From positions 79,973 through 143,972 of the forward strand of contig NZ_RAHH01000015.1 in assembly GCF_003602095.1 (NCBI RefSeq): a DNA stretch of 64,000 nucleotides. The letters are read 5' to 3'. Made by a program: the position numbers and the translations under genes. The notes under the pieces were generated by a model, which saw only the letters and a program-made list of their open reading frames with translations, was not told the origin of the DNA and did not search any database. The DNA is from Rahnella woolbedingensis (GTDB taxonomy: Bacteria > Pseudomonadota > Gammaproteobacteria > Enterobacterales > Enterobacteriaceae). Position 1 is the first letter of the stretch, and each line of letters starts with the position of its first letter. Below, in pieces: positions 34,320 through 42,894 of this stretch.

Positions 34320-35966
34320 TTACTTCACGCATTTCGCACAAGTGCTGGCATGGATTTGCTGGAAGAAATCGTTGCCTTTATCATCCACGAGGATGAACGC
34401 AGGGAAGTCTTCGACTTCGATTTTCCAGATGGCTTCCATACCCAGTTCAGGATATTCCACACATTCCAGGCTCTTGATACTTTGCTGAGCCAGAACCGCT
34501 GCCGGACCGCCGATGCTGCCGAGATAGAAACCGCCGTGTTTGTGGCACGCGTCGGTGACTTGCTGGCTGCGGTTGCCTTTGGCCAGCATGATCATGCTGC
34601 CGCCGTTGGATTGCAGAAGATCCACGTAGGAATCCATGCGTCCTGCGGTGGTCGGGCCCAGAGATCCGGAAGCATAACCTTCAGGTGTTTTTGCCGGACC
34701 TGCGTAGTAGATCGGGTGATCTTTGATGTACTGCGGCAAACCTTCGCCGTTATCCAGACGCTCTTTCAGTTTGGCGTGCGCGATATCACGGCCCACGATG
34801 ATCGTACCGCTCAGGGAAAGACGGGTAGACACCGGATATTCAGACAGCTGCGCGAGGATTTCTTTCATCGGACGGTTCAGGTCAACTTTCACCACACCGG
34901 CTTCGCCTTGCTGACGCAACGCTTCGGGAATGTACTTGCCCGGATTCTCTTCCAGTTTTTCTATCCAGATCCCGTCGCGGTTGATTTTCGCTCTGATATT
35001 ACGGTCTGCGGAGCAGGAAACGCCCATACCGACCGGACATGACGCACCGTGACGTGGCAGACGCACTACGCGAATATCGTGGGCAAAGTATTTGCCACCG
35101 AACTGTGCGCCCAGACCGAGATTGTTAGCTTCGACCAGCAATTCCTGTTCCAGATTTACGTCGCGGAAAGCCTGACCGTGCTCGTTACCTTCAGTTGGCA
35201 GACCGTCGTAATAATGGGTAGACGCCATTTTCACGGTTTTCAGCGTCGCTTCAGCGGAAGTCCCGCCAATCACGAACGCAATATGATACGGCGGACAAGC
35301 TGCGGTGCCCAGCGTGCGCATCTTTTCAACCAGGTAATCTTTCAGCTTGGCCGGAGTGATCAGCGCCTTGGTTTCCTGATAAAGGTAGGTTTTGTTGGCA
35401 GAACCACCGCCTTTAGCGATGCACAGGAATTTGTACTCGTCGCCATCCACGCTGTAGAGGTCGATTTGTGCAGGCAGGTTAGTGCCGGTGTTCACTTCTT
35501 TGTACATATCCAGCGCGGCGTTTTGGGAATAGCGCAGGTTATCTTCAATGAAGGTGTTGTAAACGCCCTGAGACAGGCTGGCTTCGTCGCCACCGCCGGT
35601 CCAGACGCGCTGGCCTTTTTTGCCCATGATGATTGCGGTGCCGGTGTCCTGACAGGTTGGCAGAATGCCTTTGGCCGCGATTTCGGAGTTACGCAGGAAT
35701 TGCAGCGCGACATATTTGTCGTTTTCGCTCGATTCAGGGTCATGAAGAATGGAGGCCACTTGTTGCTGATGTGCCGGGCGCAGCATGAAAGAGGCATCGT
35801 GGAACGCCTGCTGCGCCAGAAGGGTCAGCGCCTGTGGTTCAACTTTTAAGACTTCTTCGCCGTCGAAGGTACTGACAGAGACGTGATCTTTAGTCAGCAG
35901 ATAGTATTCGGTGTCATCTTTAGAAACGGGGAAGGGATCTTGATAATAGAACGGTTTGTTCGACAT
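34320..35966 (-). CDS. fumA: Class I (iron-sulfur) fumarate hydratase
   Basis: The 548-residue protein is collinear with E. coli FumA/FumB. The [4Fe-4S] ligands are C105 (PTCQDTGT), C224 (AACPPYH) and C318 (GVSCSADRN). The enzyme interconverts fumarate and malate in the cytoplasm; being oxygen-labile, it suits low-oxygen growth. It may equally be called FumB, since A and B cannot be separated by reading, and the neighbourhood (DASS carboxylate transporter, fumarate reductase, DcuSR) points to anaerobic C4-dicarboxylate use. It is 190 bp downstream of the transporter gene on the same strand, with a hairpin in the gap. Confidence 0.94.
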   Translation of the reverse strand: MSNKPFYYQDPFPVSKDDTEYYLLTKDHVSVSTFDGEEVLKVEPQALTLLAQQAFHDASFMLRPAHQQQVASILHDPESSENDKYVALQFLRNSEIAAKGILPTCQDTGTAIIMGKKGQRVWTGGGDEASLSQGVYNTFIEDNLRYSQNAALDMYKEVNTGTNLPAQIDLYSVDGDEYKFLCIAKGGGSANKTYLYQETKALITPAKLKDYLVEKMRTLGTAACPPYHIAFVIGGTSAEATLKTVKMASTHYYDGLPTEGNEHGQAFRDVNLEQELLVEANNLGLGAQFGGKYFAHDIRVVRLPRHGASCPVGMGVSCSADRNIRAKINRDGIWIEKLEENPGKYIPEALRQQGEAGVVKVDLNRPMKEILAQLSEYPVSTRLSLSGTIIVGRDIAHAKLKERLDNGEGLPQYIKDHPIYYAGPAKTPEGYASGSLGPTTAGRMDSYVDLLQSNGGSMIMLAKGNRSQQVTDACHKHGGFYLGSIGGPAAVLAQQSIKSLECVEYPELGMEAIWKIEVEDFPAFILVDDKGNDFFQQIHASTCAKCVK

Positions 35967-36061
35967 TGTTTTCTCACTTTTTCCGTTTTTGCCGCCACGG
36001 GTGGGACTGTTTACTCGGTATTGCAGAGGTATTTGGGGCGACGTTTATATTCATTCTGTAT

Positions 36062-36090
36062 GTTGCCAGCCAAGTACACAGGCTGGCAAC
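36062..36090. other. Strong hairpin between transporter and fumarase genes
   Basis: GTTGCCAGCC and GGCTGGCAAC form a perfect 10-bp stem with a 9-nt loop in the 190-bp gap. No good T-run follows on either strand. It could modulate readthrough from the transporter gene or stabilise RNA ends. Confidence 0.5.
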
Positions 36091-36156
36091 GGGGTTTCTA
36101 TGTTTTATTTCAGTAAATGCTCTGTTAACGCTTTGTGGGTGATTTTATCGCCACAA

Positions 36157-37668
36157 TCAGAACATCATCATCATCCACGGATAACCGATTACCAGTAAAG
36201 CAATCAGGAAGATGGCACCGAAGATAGTCCCCAGACGCCAGTAATCTTTGGTTGGCAGATAACCGCTGCCGTAATAAATCGGGCTTGGACCGGTACCGTA
36301 TGGGGTGATGATCCCCATAACGCCCAGAGACGTCACCATCAGCAGACAGAATACCTGCATATTAATACCCGGAATGGCGGCACCAATAGTCAGCATAGCC
36401 GGTAACAGCGCAGTGGTGTGCGCAGTGGTGCTGGCAAAAAGGTAATGCAGCAGATAGAACGCCAGCAGCAGGGCAATCGTCGCCGCTCCCGGAGAGATAC
36501 CGCCCATCAGCGCTGCGCCTTCTTTACCCAGCCAGGCGATGAAACCGGTGCGGGACAAGCCGTCGGCCAGGGCGACCAGCGTGGCGAACCAGGCAAAGGT
36601 GTTCCAGGCCGGTTTGTTGCTGGTGATATCGTTCCAGTTCAGAACGCCGGTCCACAGCATCAGCACCACAACCAGCAGTGCGGCCATCGCCGGTTCAATG
36701 AAGCTTGCAGCGAAAATCCACATCGCCAGCGCGCAGCAAACGAATACCAGCAGCAGGATTTCATGACGGGACATTCTGCCCAGTTTCGCCAGCTCAGCAG
36801 TCGCCCAGCGCGGCACTTCGTCATTGATTTTCACTTCCGGCGGGTAAAACCAGTACGCCAGCAGCGGCATGGTCAGCAAAAGCAGCAGACCGACCGGCAG
36901 GAAGGCGATGAACCAGGTGCCCCAGGAAATGTTGATACCGGTTACGCTGTTCACGATGCCCAGCGCCAGCAGATTAGGTGCCAGTGCTGAAAGGAACATG
37001 GAACTGGTGATACAGGCTGCGGTAATCGCCACCCACATCAGGTAAGAACCGATTTTACGGGCGCTCGGATCGTTAGGTTTTGAGCCATACAACGGTGGCA
37101 GGTTGGCGATGATCGGGTAGATCGTACCGCCGCTGCGTGCAGTGTTGGAAGGCGTGAACGGTGCCAGTAACAGGTCGGCAAAGGTGATGGCGTAGCCGAG
37201 TGTCAGGCTGCGGCGACCGAGATATTTTACCAGGATCAGCGCCAGACGGCGGCCGAAATGGGTTTTATCGTAGCCGGCGGCAAACATGAACGCACCGAAG
37301 ATTAACCAGACCGTTGAGTTACCAAAACCACTGACCGCCCATTTAAAGGCCTGTGCTGCGGTTTTGAATTTAGGATCCGCAAGTTCAGCTGGGCTGAACA
37401 ACAACCACTGACTGAACAGGGCGATGACCACCACGCCGGTGAGGCCGATAACGGCACCCGGCAATGGCTCGAAGATCAGACCAACAATGACACCCACGAA
37501 GATGGCGAAGAAATGCCATGCATAAGGTTCAAGCCCGGCAGGTACCGGAACCAGCAGCAGAAGCACGGACACCAGCACCGGAAGTGCCAAGAAGATCCAG
37601 CGATTTTTTTTGCCGGGTTCGGCTTTTTTCGCTGGCTCTTTCACCGCAGTTTTTGTTATTTCGCTCAT
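36157..37668 (-). CDS. DASS-family C4-dicarboxylate/tartrate/citrate transporter
   Basis: The 503-residue integral membrane protein belongs to the divalent anion:Na+ symporter family, in the CitT/TtdT branch. It has about 12 hydrophobic segments. Conserved stretches are FTPSNTARSGGTIYPI near residue 165-180 and GIITPYGTGPSPIYYGSGY near 455-473, which hold the SNT- and TGP-type substrate loops. CitT and TtdT exchange citrate or tartrate for succinate. With fumarase and a soluble fumarate reductase next to it, exchange of an external dicarboxylate for succinate is likely. The substrate is inferred. Confidence 0.88.
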   Translation of the reverse strand: MSEITKTAVKEPAKKAEPGKKNRWIFLALPVLVSVLLLLVPVPAGLEPYAWHFFAIFVGVIVGLIFEPLPGAVIGLTGVVVIALFSQWLLFSPAELADPKFKTAAQAFKWAVSGFGNSTVWLIFGAFMFAAGYDKTHFGRRLALILVKYLGRRSLTLGYAITFADLLLAPFTPSNTARSGGTIYPIIANLPPLYGSKPNDPSARKIGSYLMWVAITAACITSSMFLSALAPNLLALGIVNSVTGINISWGTWFIAFLPVGLLLLLTMPLLAYWFYPPEVKINDEVPRWATAELAKLGRMSRHEILLLVFVCCALAMWIFAASFIEPAMAALLVVVLMLWTGVLNWNDITSNKPAWNTFAWFATLVALADGLSRTGFIAWLGKEGAALMGGISPGAATIALLLAFYLLHYLFASTTAHTTALLPAMLTIGAAIPGINMQVFCLLMVTSLGVMGIITPYGTGPSPIYYGSGYLPTKDYWRLGTIFGAIFLIALLVIGYPWMMMMF

Positions 37669-38416
37669 AATATTTATCTTAGGTAGTTAGGAATAATGTG
37701 ATGATGCATAGGTAAGATGTTGTCTGTTTTTTTAGTTACTTAATCTTTTTTTTAGTTATTCAATAGTGGCATGTTAATTGCCTCGTTATTGTTATTTGTG
37801 TTTAGTTACTCTTATTCCCCGTAAGAGGGAGGTGATGTTTATATAATGCGATTTCTCTATTTTTAACTGTTGATCTTGATCAACAAAATACGGTGCCAAA
37901 TTGTTTTTTAAAAAGAATAAAACAGCAGTATGGGCTTTGTCTGATTAATTAAGGCGTGATTTGGGGTTGGTGCCTGCGGCAGGGAGTAGAAAAGAAAAAA
38001 CGGAGTAGGCCAAATGAGAGTCATTCACAGTCAGATGCTACATAAGCAAGTCATTCTGAGGCGAACATCCGCCACTTGCCAGCGGCTGATGTTCGTTAAC
38101 TTCCAAAGGACAGGGCCGGGTTGATGTAATAATATTCTCAACAGTTAAATACAATTACGCCCGTAGTTTACAGTAATGTGATTATTTAATTTATTAGTTA
38201 ACATAATTTTAATATAACAGGCATTAAGTTAATAGATAAATAGTTAATTAACTAATGTAAGAAGTTTAGAAAGTAAAAATAAAACTATATTAATAAGCAT
38301 GATTCCGGCTATGAAATAATACAACGAAAAATAAATAAACATTTCATCACGCTTCACAAAAATAGCGCGCCGGTGACGAATTCAGATTTAAAACCTTAAA
38401 GTTTGGAGTCACTATT
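37669..38416. promoter_or_regulatory. 748-bp divergent regulatory region with FNR box and repeats
   Basis: TTGATCTTGATCAA at 37870-37883 is a perfect FNR-type site (TTGAT-N4-ATCAA). Closer to the transporter gene lie three copies of TTTAGTTA(C/T)T at 37731, 37751 and 37801. Nearer the reductase gene are TTAGTTA at 38194 and the 14-bp palindrome TAGTTAATTAACTA at 38241-38254; these may be response-regulator (DcuR-like) sites. An inverted repeat CGAACATC..GATGTTCG spans 38062-38095. A 36-codon ORF (38014-38124) behind GGAG is possible but weakly supported. Confidence 0.6.
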
Positions 38417-41194
38417 ATGAGCAACAACGAACTGTTATTGAGCCCGTTTACGTTACCGAATGGTACTGTGCTGAAAAACCGCATTCTGATGGCGCCAATG
38501 ACCACCTGCACCGGCTTTTATGACGGCACCGTGACCAGCGAGCTGGTCGAATATTATCGTGCCCGCGCTGGCAGCATCGGTACTGTGATTGTTGAATGCT
38601 GTTTTGTTGATGACCGTGGCCTGGCTTTTCCCGGCGCTATCGGTATCGACAATGACGCCAAAGTAGACGGACTGGCGAAAATCGCCGCTGCCGTGAAATC
38701 TCAGGGTTCCAAAGCCGTATTGCAGATTTATCACGGCGGGCGCATGAGTGAGCCCAAACTGATTGGCGGCCAGCTGCCTGTCGCACCAAGTGCGCTGGCG
38801 GCTCCGCGTGAAGGCGCAGCAACACCGGTGGCGCTGACCGCCGAAGAAGTTGACGGCATGATCGCCAAATTTGGCGAAGGCGTGCGTCGCGCGATTGAAG
38901 CCGGTTTTGATGGCGTAGAAATCCACGGTGCTAATACCTATCTTATCCAGCAATTCTTCTCTCCGAACTCTAACCAGCGTGACGACAAATGGGGCGGCAG
39001 CCGCGAAAATCGTGCCCGTTTCCCGCTGGCAGTGCTCGACATTACACATAAGATGGCGAAGCAATACGCCGATGATTCTTTCATTATCGGTTACCGTTTC
39101 TCACCGGAAGAGCTGGAAGAGCCAGGTATCCGTTTTGCTGACACCCTGTTCCTGCTGGAACAGTTGGCGGCACGCGGCCTGGATTACCTGCATTTCTCTC
39201 TCGGTTACTCCCTGCGTCCTTCTATTGTCGACACCACCGATCCCACGCCGCTGATCGACAAATATGTCGCCATGCGTTCAGACACGCTGGCAAAAATCCC
39301 GGTGATGGGCGTGGGCGGTATTGTGAATAAATCTGACGCTGAACTGGCGCTGGAACACGGTTACGACATGATTGCTATCGGTAAAGCGTGCATCGCCTAT
39401 CCGGACTGGACTGACCGTATTGCCGCCGATCAGAAACTTGACCTGTTCATCGACAGCACACAACGCGAAGCGCTGACCATTCCGGAACCGCTGTGGCGTT
39501 TCTCGCTGGTGGACGCGATGATCCGCGATATGAGCATGACGTCGAAGAAATTCAAACCCGGTGTATTCCAGGAAAAAGTGCAGGATCCTGCGCATGAGCT
39601 GGCAGTAAACGTCAGTCTGGAAACCGACCGCATTGCCGATATCGCGCTGGAGGCAGGTGCGGATCTGGACGTGGAATTCACCACCAGTTTTGAAATTATC
39701 CGTACCCGTATTCTCGACGCCAACAGCCCGCATGTGGATGCGGTGACCGGTGCGACCGAGCAGAGCGAAGCAGTGAAAAAAGCGGTGTCCAAAGCTATCG
39801 CCAAATCCTGCAAAGCGCAGCTGCTGGAAGAGGGCGGCAGCCTGAATGAGCCACAAAACTACGACGTTGTAGTCGTCGGCAGCGGCGGTGCAGGTCTGGC
39901 AGCAGCGATTCAGGCCTGTGACGAAGGGGCGAAAGTCCTGATCGTTGAGAAAATGTCGACCATCGGTGGTAACACCATTAAAGCATCGGTCGGTATGAAC
40001 GCCGCAGAAACCCGCTATCAGCGTCTGAAAGGCATCGAAGACAGTAAAGAATTGTTCTATCAGGAAACCCTGAAAGGCGGCCAGTTCAAGAACAATACCG
40101 TGTTGCTGAAAGAGTTCATCGAACGTGCGCCGCAGGCGGTGGAGTGGCTGGCGGCACACAATATCGAACTGAGCGACATCACCATCACCGGCGGGATGAG
40201 CATCGACCGTACTCACCGTCCGGCGGACCGCAGCGCAGTCGGCGGCTTCCTGATCAGCGGTCTGGTGAAGAATCTCAACAAACGCAATATTGATGTCATC
40301 CTCGACACTTCCGTCACTGAGATCCGTTATGCCGGTGGCGCAGTTCAGGGCGTGAATTTGCTCAATGATGAAAACGAAGTGCTGGTTGTTAACGCGAAAA
40401 GCGTGATTGTTGCCACCGGTGGTTTCAGCGCCAACCGCGATATGGTGGTGAAATACCGCCCTGAGCTGGACGGCTTTGTCACTACAAACCACAAAGGTGC
40501 GACCGGCAGCGGTATCGCGATCCTGCAAAACATCGGCGCAGGGACTGTTGATATGGGCGAAATCCAGATCCACCCGACGGTGGAACAGACCACGTCTTAT
40601 CTGATTTCCGAAGCCATTCGTGGCGGCGGTGCGATTCTGGTCAGCCAGGCGGGCAAGCGCTTCTTCAATGAAATGGAAACCCGCGACAAAGTGTCCGCGA
40701 ACATCATCGCGCTGCCGGAGAAATTCGCTTACGTGGTGTTTGACGAACAGGTCCGCCTGAACAACAAAGCGGCCGACGAATACATCGCCAAAGGGTTTGT
40801 GATCAGCGCCAGTTCTCCGCGCGAACTGGCGGCAAAACTGGAAATGAACTCAGATGCCTTCCTTGCCAGCCTGGAAAGCTACAATGTCGCCGTGGATAAA
40901 CAGGATGACGCCGAATTTGGTCGCCGTACCGCGCTGCGCCACCCGATCAATCAGGGGCCGTTCTACGCCATCCGTATCGCACCGGGCGTGCATCACACCA
41001 TGGGCGGTGTAACCATCAATACCGATACCTGCGTGCTGGACGCGCAACTGCAGGTGCTCGGCGGCGCATTTGCGGCGGGTGAGGTGGTCGGCGGCATTCA
41101 CGGTGGTAACCGTATCGGCGGTAACGCCGTTGCAGATATCATTATCTTCGGTATCCTTGCAGGACAGAACGCCGCGAAATTCGCGATGCGGTAA
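38417..41194 (+). CDS. Soluble three-domain fumarate reductase (OYE-FMN_bind-FAD_binding_2)
   Basis: The 925-residue cytoplasmic flavoprotein has three parts. Residues 1-360 form an old-yellow-enzyme-like NADH:flavin oxidoreductase domain (LLLSPFTLPNGTVLKNRI, EIHGANTYLIQQFFSPNSNQR). Residues about 380-470 form an FMN_bind domain with the flavinylation motif DAVTGAT (T447 as the expected covalent FMN site). Residues 480-925 form a fumarate-reductase-type FAD domain (VVVGSGGAGLAAA at 485-497; HTMGGV and GNRIGGNA near the end). This is the domain order of the NADH:fumarate oxidoreductase described in Klebsiella. It would reduce fumarate to succinate with NADH, without membrane quinols. apbE lies immediately downstream, as needed for FMN attachment. 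Confidence 0.92.
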   Translation: MSNNELLLSPFTLPNGTVLKNRILMAPMTTCTGFYDGTVTSELVEYYRARAGSIGTVIVECCFVDDRGLAFPGAIGIDNDAKVDGLAKIAAAVKSQGSKAVLQIYHGGRMSEPKLIGGQLPVAPSALAAPREGAATPVALTAEEVDGMIAKFGEGVRRAIEAGFDGVEIHGANTYLIQQFFSPNSNQRDDKWGGSRENRARFPLAVLDITHKMAKQYADDSFIIGYRFSPEELEEPGIRFADTLFLLEQLAARGLDYLHFSLGYSLRPSIVDTTDPTPLIDKYVAMRSDTLAKIPVMGVGGIVNKSDAELALEHGYDMIAIGKACIAYPDWTDRIAADQKLDLFIDSTQREALTIPEPLWRFSLVDAMIRDMSMTSKKFKPGVFQEKVQDPAHELAVNVSLETDRIADIALEAGADLDVEFTTSFEIIRTRILDANSPHVDAVTGATEQSEAVKKAVSKAIAKSCKAQLLEEGGSLNEPQNYDVVVVGSGGAGLAAAIQACDEGAKVLIVEKMSTIGGNTIKASVGMNAAETRYQRLKGIEDSKELFYQETLKGGQFKNNTVLLKEFIERAPQAVEWLAAHNIELSDITITGGMSIDRTHRPADRSAVGGFLISGLVKNLNKRNIDVILDTSVTEIRYAGGAVQGVNLLNDENEVLVVNAKSVIVATGGFSANRDMVVKYRPELDGFVTTNHKGATGSGIAILQNIGAGTVDMGEIQIHPTVEQTTSYLISEAIRGGGAILVSQAGKRFFNEMETRDKVSANIIALPEKFAYVVFDEQVRLNNKAADEYIAKGFVISASSPRELAAKLEMNSDAFLASLESYNVAVDKQDDAEFGRRTALRHPINQGPFYAIRIAPGVHHTMGGVTINTDTCVLDAQLQVLGGAFAAGEVVGGIHGGNRIGGNAVADIIIFGILAGQNAAKFAMR

Positions 41195-41218
41195 CCGTTT
41201 ATCACGCAAGGTAATACA

Positions 41219-42181
41219 ATGACGCCAGACTCCCGTGTTTATGCTTATTCCGCTGTTTTGATGGGCTCGCCCATTCTTCTCAAGCTGTTTGAACATAACG
41301 AGAGTCTGGCGTCTGGCGTTTTCAGGCTGATCAAACTGCAGGAAAACACCTTCACGGTGAACCGCCCGCATTCCGATATCATGGCGATTAACCATGCTGC
41401 AGGACGTGACCCTGTCACTGTCAGTACCCCGGTGTTTGAGTTAATCCGCCGCGCAAAAGACATCAGTTGCCTGCCAGACAGCAGTTTCAATTTCACTATC
41501 GGCCCGCTGGTTAAGCGCTGGAAAATCGGTTTCAGCGGTCACAGCATCCCCGCAGCACAGGATTTACAGACGCTGCTGGCGCTGACAAATCCCCAAGACG
41601 TTATCCTCGATGAACAAACCCGTTCGGTGTTTCTGCAACGGGCAGGAATGGAAATAGACCTCGGCGCGATTGCTAAAGGGTATATCGCGGATGTAGTGCG
41701 GGATTATCTGCGCGAACAGCAGGTTGAAAATGCCTTAATCAATCTGGGCGGCAACGTGCAAACGCTCGGTGCGGGTGCTGAAGGGGCATGGGCGATTGGG
41801 TTGAAAAAGCCATTTTCCTCGCCAGATGCGCTGATTGGCGTCATCAATGTCGCCGGAAAATCTGTCGTCACTTCCGGTATTTACGAACGTTATTTCGAGC
41901 TGGACGGCCACTGTTATCATCACATTCTGGACCCGAAAACCGGTTATCCGCTGGATAACGAACTGCTCAGCGTGACCATAATTTCTGAAGACTCGATAGA
42001 CGGGGATATCTGGACAACGTTGCTGTACGGGATGGGCGTGGAGAAAAGTCTGGCGTATCTGAAACAAATTCCGCACATCGAGGCGGTATTTGTCACCCGC
42101 GACGGGCAGATTATTTTGTCATCACAGCGGCAGTTTACCTTCTCGCCGCTGGATGACAGTTACCGGCTCACTGTTTACTGA
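41219..42181 (+). CDS. apbE: FAD:protein FMN transferase ApbE
   Basis: The 320-residue ApbE-family flavin transferase uses FAD to attach FMN through a phosphoester bond to a Thr in Dxx(S/T)GAT motifs. Family segments are EIDLGAIAKGYIADVVRDYL near 145-165, ALINLGGNVQTLGAG, and HHILDPKTGYP near 225-235 with DIWTTLLYGMG. No lipoprotein signal is present, so it works in the cytoplasm, matching a cytoplasmic target. It follows the fumarate reductase gene by 24 bp, and T447 of that protein is the obvious substrate. Its stop overlaps the end of dcuR on the opposite strand by 7 bp. Confidence 0.93.
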   Translation: MTPDSRVYAYSAVLMGSPILLKLFEHNESLASGVFRLIKLQENTFTVNRPHSDIMAINHAAGRDPVTVSTPVFELIRRAKDISCLPDSSFNFTIGPLVKRWKIGFSGHSIPAAQDLQTLLALTNPQDVILDEQTRSVFLQRAGMEIDLGAIAKGYIADVVRDYLREQQVENALINLGGNVQTLGAGAEGAWAIGLKKPFSSPDALIGVINVAGKSVVTSGIYERYFELDGHCYHHILDPKTGYPLDNELLSVTIISEDSIDGDIWTTLLYGMGVEKSLAYLKQIPHIEAVFVTRDGQIILSSQRQFTFSPLDDSYRLTVY

Positions 42182-42894
42182 CAGTACTGCTTTAACAGCG
42201 AATAGTGATCGGCCTGCAAACGGTAGCGGTAGACCGGACGGCCGGTCACGCCGTAATGAATGCTGGTGAACAGAATATTCATCTGCGCCAGCCAGATCAG
42301 ATATTTACGACACGACACCCGCGAAATATTCACCGAACTGGCCAGTTCATCCGTGGAGAATTCCATGGTCGGATGGGCATCAATCCACTGACACAGCGTA
42401 CGTAATGTCTGCGGCGTTAAGCCTTTCGGTAGCTTTTTGGTGTCCGCCGCGGCTGGATTACTGCCATGGATCAGCCGGTCAACGTCTGACTGCTCATAAT
42501 ATTGCTGATTATCCATCAGCGTTTTTTTCTGCTGCCAGCCTGTCAGGGCTTCCTCGAAACGGGAAAACTGGAACGGTTTGATCAGATAATCCACCACGCC
42601 ATAATTGAGCGACTTCTTGATGGTTTGTGCATCAGCGGCAGAGGAAATCACAATCACGTCGATGGGGCGCCGCGCGTTACGCAGTTCTGGCAGTAAATCC
42701 AATCCGTTATCCTGCTGCATATACACGTCGAGCAAAATCAGGTCGATAGACAGCTCTGAATTCAGAACCAAATCTTTCGCCTGTTGCAGCGTCGACGCCG
42801 TGCCGCAGCACGTAAAGCCTTCTATTTGGCCAACATAACAGCGGTTCAGCTCTGCTACCATGGCGTCGTCATCAACTATCAGCACATTGATCAA
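42175..42894 (-). CDS. dcuR: C4-dicarboxylate response regulator DcuR
   Basis: The 239-residue CitB-family response regulator is collinear with E. coli DcuR. The receiver begins MINVLIVDDDAMVAELNRCYV and has phospho-acceptor D56 (LILLDVYMQ), with YLIKPF following. The output domain (LPKGLTPQTLRTLCQWIDAH, then STDELASSVNISRVSCRKYL) is a DNA-binding helix-turn-helix. It is translationally coupled to dcuS (ATGA overlap) and would activate transporter and fumarate-respiration genes when fumarate, malate or succinate is outside the cell. The nearby frd and DASS genes are likely targets. Confidence 0.95.
   Translation of the reverse strand: MINVLIVDDDAMVAELNRCYVGQIEGFTCCGTASTLQQAKDLVLNSELSIDLILLDVYMQQDNGLDLLPELRNARRPIDVIVISSAADAQTIKKSLNYGVVDYLIKPFQFSRFEEALTGWQQKKTLMDNQQYYEQSDVDRLIHGSNPAAADTKKLPKGLTPQTLRTLCQWIDAHPTMEFSTDELASSVNISRVSCRKYLIWLAQMNILFTSIHYGVTGRPVYRYRLQADHYSLLKQYCQ

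Noticed and set aside
34302..35849. Long plus-strand frames (246 and 266 codons) over the fumarase gene
   Set aside because: They are complements of the fumarase coding sequence, whose iron-sulfur cysteines and motifs prove the minus strand is coding.
39278..40573. 431-codon open frame antisense to the fumarate reductase gene
   Set aside because: It is the complement of a long, clearly conserved coding sequence, its translation shows no domain pattern, and it lacks a ribosome site.
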